A stretch of 62,073 bases of DNA from Clostridium sardiniense (GTDB lineage: Bacteria; Bacillota; Clostridia; Clostridiales; Clostridiaceae), in assembly GCF_016907995.1 (NCBI RefSeq), contig NZ_JAFBDA010000022.1, positions 1-62,073 on the forward strand, read 5' to 3'. The translations under genes and the position numbers were made by a program. This document shows, piece by piece, positions 55,843 to 62,073 of this stretch (positions are counted from its first letter, which is position 1; each line of letters begins with the position of its first letter). The notes below the pieces were generated by a model that searched no databases, had not been told where the DNA came from, and worked only from the letters and a program-made list of their open reading frames with translations.

Positions 55843-56112
55843 ATGATTAATTCAGAAGATCTTATATTTAGGACATTTAGAAAATTACCTGTATTAAATA
55901 TAAATGATTTTATTAAAGTGCAATCATTTAAGAAAGATAGAAAAATTCTTATAATAAAAAAAGAACATTTTATAGAAATCCATGAATTAGGCTTTAAAAA
56001 GGCTTTATATTTAAATATTAGCTTAGAAGAGCTTGAGGATCTTCTAGAAGAAATACGAATTAGGGAATTTCCTACGTCCCAGCTTCTTAGATTTGATGTG
56101 CACCAAGCTTAA
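55843..56112 (+). CDS. Unknown small protein (89 aa)
   Basis: An 89-aa cytoplasmic protein with no recognised family. KILIIKKEHFIEIHELGFKK then LNISLEELEDLLEEIRIRE suggests a small alpha/beta fold with an acidic helix. The ATG has AAAGGA upstream. It is divergent from the HgdB-like gene across 261 nt. A terminator follows. Confidence 0.65.
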   Translation: MINSEDLIFRTFRKLPVLNINDFIKVQSFKKDRKILIIKKEHFIEIHELGFKKALYLNISLEELEDLLEEIRIREFPTSQLLRFDVHQA

Positions 56113-56129
56113 TATGTTTAGTACTAAGA

Positions 56130-56170
56130 AAAGAAAGATAGCAACTAAAATATTGCTATCTTTCTTTATT
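56130..56170 (+). terminator. Terminator of the 89-aa gene
   Basis: A 15-bp stem AAAGAAAGATAGCAA/TTGCTATCTTTCTTT (56130-56144, 56153-56167) is followed by a T-rich run. Confidence 0.88.
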
Positions 56171-56336
56171 CTTAATTATCACCTTTTATATAATATCTAT
56201 TAACTGTAAGCTCATAAATAAAATATATTTCCTCATATTTCTAGATTAATATTTTCCTAAATTATTATTTTTAATTTCTTTTATAGTAAACGTACTTCTA
56301 TATTGACTTAAATCCTGTTTTAATTAATGCAACTCT

Positions 56337-56361
56337 TACTTATAAATATTATTTATAAGTA
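56337..56361. promoter_or_regulatory. Inverted repeat, candidate operator of the malate operon
   Basis: A perfect 11-bp dyad TACTTATAAAT-ATT-ATTTATAAGTA lies about 80 nt upstream of the DASS start. The LysR gene downstream of the operon is an obvious candidate regulator. All bases in the arms except two are A/T, which weakens the call. Confidence 0.4.
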
Positions 56362-56439
56362 AATAAATAAACAATATTTCTGTTATTTAAACTATAGTTT
56401 TATAATAAAAATAGAAAATATCTGAAAGGAGATTAAAAT

Positions 56440-57873
56440 ATGGATAATACTAAAAATTCATCACAGTTGCTATCTAATACTTATATAAAATTTTTAATAA
56501 CAATTGTAATCGGTTTAATAATATGGCTCATACCACCACCTACAGAAATTTCTATAACAGCTTGGCATATGCTAGCTATTTTTATTGCTACTATAGCTGG
56601 TTGCATACTAAAGCCATTCCCTATAGGATCAGTTGCAATAATAGGTCTAACAGTAACAGTTCTTACTAATACAGTTAAGTTAAATACTGCTCTTAGTGGT
56701 TTTAGTCAAAGTAGTATATGGCTTATAGTTATGGCATTTTTTATATCAAGAGGTTTTATAAAAACTGGTCTTGGATCTAGAATAGCTTATAAATTTGTAA
56801 AACATTTTGGCAAAAAAACAATAGGCCTTTGCTATTCTATAATATTTTGTGATTTAATATTGGCACCAGCAACACCTAGTAATACAGCAAGAGCTGGAGG
56901 AATTATAACCCCTATCATTGAATCCCTTGCAAAAACATTTAATTCTAATCCTAAGGATGGAACTGCAAGAAAGATTGGATCCTTTCTTATGTTTTCTGAA
57001 TTTCATGGGAATATAATTACTTCTGCCATGTTTATGACAGCTATGGCTGCAAATCCACTTGCTAAATCACTTGCAGAAAGTTTTGGAATTGATATAACTT
57101 GGTCTTCTTGGTTTTTGGCTGCACTTGTTCCAGGTATTATATCATTGATAGTTATACCCCTTGTTATATATAAACTTTACCCACCAGAAATTAAGGCAAC
57201 TCCAGATGCTCCAAAGGTTGCAGAAGATGCTCTTAAAAATATGGGTAAAATGAAAAAAGATGAGATACTAATGGCATTAATATTTATTACAGTTCTTATT
57301 TTATGGATAGTAGGAAGTTTAATTAATATTAATCCAACCCTCACAGCATTTATAGGATTATCATTACTTCTAATATTTAAAATATTAAATTGGGATGATG
57401 TAAAATCTGAAAAAGGCGCTTGGGACGTACTAATTTGGTTTTCTGTACTTGTAATGATGGCAGATCAATTAAATAAGCTTGGATTGATTTCTTACCTTAG
57501 AGATATAGTAAAAACAGATTTAACAGGTTTTTCTTGGCCTATAATATTAATTGTTTTACTTTTAGTATATTTCTATAGTCATTATATTTTTGCAAGTGCT
57601 ACTGCCCATGTAAGTGCTATGTATTCAGCTTTTCTTGGTATTGCACTTGCTGAAGGTGTACCTCCAATGCTTGCAGCTTTAGCATTAGCTTTCTTTGGAA
57701 ATCTATTTGCTTCAACAACTCATTATAGCAATGGCCCTGCCCCTCTACTTTACAGTACTGGTTATGTTCCACAAAACAAATGGTGGAGCCTAAACTTTAT
57801 TCTTGGAATAATATATTTCATCATATGGCTTGGAATTGGCTCATTATGGTGGAAAGTAATTGGATTATATTAA
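56440..57873 (+). CDS. DASS-family dicarboxylate/citrate transporter
   Basis: A 477-aa transporter with about 11-12 helices of the divalent anion:Na+ symporter family (CitT/SodiT-like). Motifs include PAPSNTARAGGI-like segment ATPSNTARAGGII near residue 150 and SATAHVSAMYSAF near 385, the two SNT-type substrate hairpins. Malate or a related dicarboxylate is the likely substrate, given the malic enzyme next to it. The ATG has GAAAGGAG. It ends 19 nt before the malic enzyme ATG. Confidence 0.94.
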   Translation: MDNTKNSSQLLSNTYIKFLITIVIGLIIWLIPPPTEISITAWHMLAIFIATIAGCILKPFPIGSVAIIGLTVTVLTNTVKLNTALSGFSQSSIWLIVMAFFISRGFIKTGLGSRIAYKFVKHFGKKTIGLCYSIIFCDLILAPATPSNTARAGGIITPIIESLAKTFNSNPKDGTARKIGSFLMFSEFHGNIITSAMFMTAMAANPLAKSLAESFGIDITWSSWFLAALVPGIISLIVIPLVIYKLYPPEIKATPDAPKVAEDALKNMGKMKKDEILMALIFITVLILWIVGSLININPTLTAFIGLSLLLIFKILNWDDVKSEKGAWDVLIWFSVLVMMADQLNKLGLISYLRDIVKTDLTGFSWPIILIVLLLVYFYSHYIFASATAHVSAMYSAFLGIALAEGVPPMLAALALAFFGNLFASTTHYSNGPAPLLYSTGYVPQNKWWSLNFILGIIYFIIWLGIGSLWWKVIGLY

Positions 57874-57892
57874 ATTTAAAGGAGTGTTAATT

Positions 57893-59521
57893 ATGAATAT
57901 TTTAAAAGAACAAGATATTTTAAGAAATCCTTTCTTAAATAAAGGAACAGCTTTTACAGAGGAAGAAAGAGAAAAATACAATATAAAAGGATTACTTCCT
58001 AGTGCTGTTAGAACAATAGAAGAACAAGAAGTATTAGTTTATGAAATGACTAAGTCTATAAAAGATAATCTAGATAAACATTTATTTCTTATGAATCTAT
58101 ACAATACAAATCGTACATTATTTTACTACACTATAGGAAAGCATGTTACAGAATTTCTTCCTATAATTTATACACCAACTATAGGTGATGCAGTAATAAA
58201 TTACTCTAGAACTTTTGATACTCCAAAAGATGCTGTATTTTTATCTGTTAATGATCCTGATAATATTGAATCTTCACTAAAATCAGCTTTAAAGGATCTT
58301 GAAGAGATAAAATTAATAGTTGTTACAGATGGTGAAGGTGTCCTTGGTATTGGAGATTGGGGTGTTCAAGGAGTTGACATTTCAATTGGTAAACTTGCTG
58401 TATATACAGTAGCTGCTGGAGTTAATCCAAAGAATGTACTTCCAGTTGTTATTGATGCTGGTACTAATAATGAAAAACTTTTAAATGATCCTTTCTATTT
58501 AGGAAATAAACATCGTAGAATCAGAGGGGATAAATACGATGATTTTATAGATAAGTTTGTCTCTACTTCATTAAAATTATTCCCTGATACTCTTATTCAC
58601 TGGGAAGATTTTGGCCGCGATAATGCTAGAAGAATACTTGAAAAGTATAGAGAAAAGATTTGTACCTTTAATGATGATATCCAAGGAACAGGTGTTATGA
58701 TGGTCTCTGCTTTAAATGCAGTGGCAAAAGTAACTAATATACCTGTAAAAGATCACAAAATATTAGTCTTTGGTGGTGGTACTGCTGGTGTTGGAGTGTC
58801 TGACCAAATACTATTTGAAAAAATAAGAAGTGGTTTAACAGAGAAAGAAGCTGAAAATGATTTCTACCTAGTTGATAGACAAGGTCTTCTTACAAAAGAT
58901 ATGGATGGACTTACAGATGGTCAAGAAAAGTATGCAAGAAAAATTGGTGAAATAAAAGAACCTTTAACTGACCTTGCAGAAATAATTAGAACTGTAAAGC
59001 CAACAGTTTTAATTGGAACATCAGGAGTTCCTGGATCATTTACAGAAGAAGTTGTTCGTGCTATGGCGGAAATAAATGAAAGACCAGCTATTATGCCAAT
59101 TTCAAATCCAACAAGACTTTGTGAAGCTAAGGCATCAGATATAATAAAATGGACAGATGGTAGAGCATTAGTGGTTACAGGTAGCCCTTCAGACCCTGTT
59201 GAATATAAGGGAGTAACATACACTATAGGTCAAGCAAATAATGCTTTATTATACCCTGGACTTGGTCTTGGAATAATTGTTGCAAAAGCTAAAACTGTTA
59301 CAGATGATATGCTATCTGCAGCAGCACACGGAATAGTATCTCTTCAAGATCTTAGTGAACCTGGCGCTCCAATATTACCACCAGTTTCAAAACTTAAAGA
59401 AGCTTCTAAATTAGTTGCTATATCTGTTGTTTCAGAAACTGTTAAAGAAGGTTTAAATAGAAAAGAAATACTAGATGCTACAGAAGCTGTTAAGAAAGAA
59501 ATTTGGGATGCAAATTATTAA
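57893..59521 (+). CDS. NAD-dependent malic enzyme (malolactic-type)
   Basis: A 542-aa enzyme. It has NTNRTLFYYTIGKHV, YTPTIGDAVINYSR, VVIDAGTNNEKLLNDP and WEDFGRDNARRIL, the large-form malic enzyme signatures. The NAD-binding motif is GGGTAGVGVSDQI. It decarboxylates malate to pyruvate with NAD+. The ATG at 57893 has AAAGGAG 8 nt upstream; a longer reading overlaps the transporter gene. With the transporter it forms a malate-use operon. Confidence 0.94.
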   Translation: MNILKEQDILRNPFLNKGTAFTEEEREKYNIKGLLPSAVRTIEEQEVLVYEMTKSIKDNLDKHLFLMNLYNTNRTLFYYTIGKHVTEFLPIIYTPTIGDAVINYSRTFDTPKDAVFLSVNDPDNIESSLKSALKDLEEIKLIVVTDGEGVLGIGDWGVQGVDISIGKLAVYTVAAGVNPKNVLPVVIDAGTNNEKLLNDPFYLGNKHRRIRGDKYDDFIDKFVSTSLKLFPDTLIHWEDFGRDNARRILEKYREKICTFNDDIQGTGVMMVSALNAVAKVTNIPVKDHKILVFGGGTAGVGVSDQILFEKIRSGLTEKEAENDFYLVDRQGLLTKDMDGLTDGQEKYARKIGEIKEPLTDLAEIIRTVKPTVLIGTSGVPGSFTEEVVRAMAEINERPAIMPISNPTRLCEAKASDIIKWTDGRALVVTGSPSDPVEYKGVTYTIGQANNALLYPGLGLGIIVAKAKTVTDDMLSAAAHGIVSLQDLSEPGAPILPPVSKLKEASKLVAISVVSETVKEGLNRKEILDATEAVKKEIWDANY

Positions 59522-59597
59522 TTACAAAGTACATTGACGAGATCATCCCAACTTATTTTACTTTAAACCAAAAGAGTATCGACTTTGCAGACGCTCT

Positions 59598-59640
59598 AAG
59601 GTCATAATAAAAGATTTTACTCTTTTATTATGACCTTTTG
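59598..59640 (+). terminator. Terminator of the malate operon
   Basis: A 17-bp stem AAGGTCATAATAAAAGA with its complement (59598-59614, 59621-59637), followed by a T-containing run. It separates the malic enzyme from the LysR gene. Confidence 0.88.
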
Positions 59641-59724
59641 CCTTTTTCTATAAGTATATTTTTACTTTTTGTTCATTCATTCATAAAATTCTTAGTGTAT
59701 TCTAATACAAAAGGAGTTGTACAT

Positions 59725-60600
59725 ATGAATCTTAGAGATCTAGAATACTTTCATTCTTTATGTAATACAAAAAGTTTCACTAAAACTGCGGAAGCGCTAT
59801 ATGTTTCCCAACCATCAATTACAATGTCTCTTCATAGACTTGAAAAAGAATTAAATACAAAGCTTATAATAAGAGATCACTCAAAAAAAGCACTTTCTTT
59901 AACTGAAGCTGGAATTGTATTTGAAAAACGTGCTAAAAATATACTTTATCAAATGAATGAAGCAAAACTTGAAATATCAAAAATAAATAGTAATAAATTA
60001 AAGCTTGGAATTCCACCTATAATAGGTGCTTATTTCTTTCCTATTTATATAAAGGATCTATTAAAAGAAGGTTTTGCAGAATGTATCGAGTTTGTAGAAA
60101 CTGGCTCCCTAGCTATGAAGGAACTTTTGCTTACTGGAAAAGTTGATATATCATTGATTGGTTCTCTTTCTCCAATTACAGATGAATCTCTAGATTCAGT
60201 TATATTAAAAAAGGATGAATTTATGCTATGTGTAAGTGAAAAACACACTCTCTCTAAAAGCAAAAAAATTAATTTTAAAGATCTTGAGAATGAACAGTTT
60301 ATAGTTCTTGGAAATTCTTATATACATAATAAGGTATTTGAGGATTTATGCATAAAAAATGATATAGCACCTAAAAAAATATATTATACTAATGAGATAC
60401 AAACAGCAAAATCTCTTATAGCATCAGGACTTGGAATTGGAGTGCTTATAAATATGGCAGTTAGTAAAAGACTTGAAATTAAAGCTATTCCCCTTTTTAA
60501 TCCAATAGATTTTTATATATCTCTTGCAACTAAAAGAGACCATTATATGACTTCTAAAGAGAATTCCATAAGAGAGCTTATAATCAATAAAAGTAAATAA
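59725..60600 (+). CDS. LysR-family transcriptional regulator
   Basis: A 291-aa LysR protein. Winged HTH at residues ~1-60 (LRDLEYFHSLCNTKSFTKTA, SQPSITMSLHRLEKEL), then the periplasmic-binding-like effector domain to the end. It follows the malic enzyme and may control the malate operon (like MleR or CitR), perhaps through the dyad at 56337. The ATG at 59725 has AAAGGAG; an upstream start would add 29 residues without a good site. It has its own transcription, since a terminator lies between. Confidence 0.9.
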   Translation: MNLRDLEYFHSLCNTKSFTKTAEALYVSQPSITMSLHRLEKELNTKLIIRDHSKKALSLTEAGIVFEKRAKNILYQMNEAKLEISKINSNKLKLGIPPIIGAYFFPIYIKDLLKEGFAECIEFVETGSLAMKELLLTGKVDISLIGSLSPITDESLDSVILKKDEFMLCVSEKHTLSKSKKINFKDLENEQFIVLGNSYIHNKVFEDLCIKNDIAPKKIYYTNEIQTAKSLIASGLGIGVLINMAVSKRLEIKAIPLFNPIDFYISLATKRDHYMTSKENSIRELIINKSK

Positions 60601-61006
60601 ATTATATTATGAAAAGTAGTAACAAATCTCTACTTTTTTTTATATTATGTAGTATAAACTCAAAAAACTCACACACTAATATAAAATAATTATTTTTATA
60701 AAGTTTATCATATAAGCTAATTACAATATGATAACTTTATAATCATCATTTTTATTTATAAACAAATTAATCTATCAGTCTTCTAATAGTCAACCTTATC
60801 ATAGAAATAAATTTGTTTTTAATAACTTTTAATTATTTTTATTTAATCTGATTTAGCAGGATTTTCTTTAAGCACTTTACATTTCCCAAATTCTGTAAAG
60901 ATGTACTCTGTAATGATAATCAGAAAAGAATAAAAATTTATTCTTCTCTTCTAACAAAGTATTAAAATTCAATATTAAAGAGCAGTATTAAAGCTGCTCT
61001 TTATTT
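60601..61006. other. 406-nt intergenic region
   Basis: It contains the LysR terminator (60612-60641) and the terminator before the metalloprotease gene (60977-61008). Between them is AT-rich DNA with an imperfect dyad (60713-60745 approximately, AAAGTTTATCATAT / ATATGATAACTTT). A minus-strand open stretch (60843-60947) reads ...TEFGKCKVLKENPAKSD but lacks a start and ribosome site, so no gene is called. Confidence 0.5.
60612..60641 (+). terminator. Terminator of the LysR gene
   Basis: An 8-bp stem AAAAGTAG/CTACTTTT (60612-60619, 60630-60637) is followed by a T-run to 60641. Confidence 0.82.
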
Positions 61007-61008
61007 TT
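60977..61008. terminator. Terminator next to the metalloprotease gene
   Basis: A 9-bp stem AAAGAGCAG/CTGCTCTTT (60977-60985, 60994-61002) with an 8-nt loop and a T-run on the plus strand. It lies just past the stop of the minus-strand metalloprotease gene. Confidence 0.8.
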
Positions 61009-61834
61009 ATGATAAATAACTTTTAAAACATATAAGTTTTGAAAGTATCAAAGCTACTATTGAAAATAGTAATCCTACTGATAAAAATGCTATAAGTAAA
61101 CTATTAAAAGTAATTACCTCTACCAACACATTATTGAAACTTATTCCAAACAAAATACAAATAGCACTAATTAATATACTTAATAAAAATATGAATCCTA
61201 TCCCATCTAAAGAATTCTTAACATCAGCCCTGCTAAGTGACATATGATTGCTAATTGATAAAGATATAATTATAAAAATCCAAAATTTAAAAGATACTAA
61301 ATTTTCTATAGAGAATAAATAATTAAGTATCGTAAATAACTCATGTGATAACTCTTTAAAAAACTCTATGAAATTTAAGCTACTTATATATAATGAAATT
61401 TCATTTATATTGATACTTTTTACTATTTGTAAGTATGTACTCGGAAGTAGTAGTCTTAAAATTATTATTATCATCAAAGTTCCTACAAATATTGGAGCCA
61501 CCCCTATAAAGAAATTACCTATTCTTTGATATATATTCTTTGGGTTAAAAGTATGCCTTACATGTCCTAATTCTCCACTTCCATCTAATTTTATAGAAAA
61601 CCATTTAACTTCTGTTACTTTGTGAAAAAATAACTTACACATTATATAATGGCTAAATTCATGTACAGTAGTTCCAATTATTCCTGTAAAAATTATTCCA
61701 TACCTACCAAAAGTACCATATATTAATTCATTACTTTTCTTTTCTACTTGTCCTATTATAAGTCCAAAAGCTATTAAAATTATAGTTATTCCTATAGTAA
61801 ATACTATACTTAGCTTAAGTATTTCAATGATCAT
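61007..61834 (-). CDS. M50-like membrane zinc metallopeptidase
   Basis: A 275-aa membrane protein with about six helices and the zinc motif HEFSH (His58, Glu59, His62) inside helix 2, as in the M50 site-2-protease group. LDGSGELGHVRH may hold further conserved residues. Substrate and signalling role are unknown. The ATG has AGGAGG. It is the last gene before the contig edge. Confidence 0.8.
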   Translation of the reverse strand: MIIEILKLSIVFTIGITIILIAFGLIIGQVEKKSNELIYGTFGRYGIIFTGIIGTTVHEFSHYIMCKLFFHKVTEVKWFSIKLDGSGELGHVRHTFNPKNIYQRIGNFFIGVAPIFVGTLMIIIILRLLLPSTYLQIVKSININEISLYISSLNFIEFFKELSHELFTILNYLFSIENLVSFKFWIFIIISLSISNHMSLSRADVKNSLDGIGFIFLLSILISAICILFGISFNNVLVEVITFNSLLIAFLSVGLLFSIVALILSKLICFKSYLS

Positions 61835-61966
61835 ATTAATTTCCTCCTGAATTTATACAACATTAATTTCTATAATTATACCTCATAAAATAGTACTTTT
61901 AAATTATCGAATCTTTCTAATCTATTAAAATATTACTATAGCTACCCATATTTTTTATTCCACTTT

Positions 61967-61991
61967 AATATTAGATCCCTCCTCTAATATT

Positions 61992-62000
<9 letters not shown>
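61967..62000 (+). terminator. Terminator-like hairpin before the T homopolymer
   Basis: A 9-bp stem AATATTAGA/TCTAATATT (61967-61975, 61983-61991) has a 7-nt loop and is followed by a T-run on the plus strand. No plus-strand gene precedes it in the window. Confidence 0.5.

Positions 62001-62073
<73 letters not shown>

Larger units (their letters stand above)
56113..56439. other. 327-nt region before the DASS transporter
   Basis: It holds the terminator at 56130-56170 and the leader of the DASS gene. The notable element is a perfect 11-bp inverted repeat TACTTATAAAT-ATT-ATTTATAAGTA (56337-56347, 56351-56361), about 80 nt before the ATG, a possible operator for the LysR regulator or another protein. 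No gene is seen. Confidence 0.55.

Noticed and set aside
56285..56300. Possible cre box (around AAACGTA) upstream of the DASS gene
   Set aside because: It matches only about 9 of 14 consensus positions, unlike the near-perfect cre at 39296.
60843..60947. Minus-strand open stretch ending ...KVLKENPAKSD
   Set aside because: About 34 codons without ATG, GTG or TTG start near the 5' end and without ribosome binding site; may be a remnant but cannot be supported as a gene.

Overview
The window is a 62-kb piece of a low-GC, AT-rich Firmicute chromosome, most likely a Clostridium sensu stricto. This is inferred from base composition, strong AGGAGG-type ribosome binding sites, an anaerobe's enzyme set (Hcp, several radical-SAM proteins, HgdB/HgdC-type proteins), a Cys-rich unknown protein and a spore-surface-like protein with a collagen-derived region. 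The species cannot be fixed from sequence alone. There are no rRNA, tRNA or CRISPR genes and no intact insertion sequences. The last ~80 bases are a T homopolymer, which looks like a contig edge.

Layout. 0-6 kb: a small unknown gene, an orphan two-propeller sensor histidine kinase, hydroxylamine reductase (hcp) with a palindromic operator, and a K+ channel. 6-9 kb: a MerR regulator (overlapping the K+ channel gene) divergent from a MATE exporter, whose promoter has the 19-bp -35/-10 spacer and central palindrome of MerR-controlled promoters. 9-13 kb: a phosphodiesterase-like enzyme with a DUF2809 membrane protein, an amino-acid permease with an unusual hairpin between its Shine-Dalgarno and start codon, and a damaged-looking small membrane protein gene. 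13-28 kb: housekeeping and hypothetical genes: PspA with a Ser/Asn-rich membrane partner, a persulfide-dioxygenase-like MBL hydrolase, alr with a MocR regulator, lipoproteins, a radical-SAM enzyme, cyclopropane fatty acid synthase, an HD phosphohydrolase, truA, a spore-surface-like protein, a CDF metal exporter and bioD.

28.8-44.5 kb is the most interesting block: a glycan-utilisation locus of two divergent operons. The minus operon encodes a sugar-binding lipoprotein, two ABC permeases, a 1680-residue sortase-anchored tandem glycosidase, a 610-residue cytoplasmic protein of unrecognised family and a zinc-ribbon protein. The plus operon encodes a YesM-type kinase, a YesN-type AraC response regulator and a GH36-like alpha-galactosidase. 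The divergent intergenic region holds a near-consensus cre (CcpA) box and 23-bp-spaced direct repeats that could bind the AraC-type regulator. A plausible flow: the wall enzyme trims a host or plant glycan, the ABC system imports the oligosaccharide, and the two cytoplasmic enzymes finish it. No ABC ATPase gene is present, so a shared MsmK-like ATPase is implied.

44.6-62 kb: a bioY-bioB-bioA operon with a BirA-type operator on its promoter (bioD lies 16 kb away and bioF/bioW are absent here); small unknown genes, including a duplicated HNH-domain protein; a YgiQ radical-SAM protein; an HgdB-like/HgdC-HgdB fusion pair that may be a double-cubane-cluster protein system; a DASS dicarboxylate transporter with malic enzyme and a LysR regulator; and an M50-like membrane metalloprotease.
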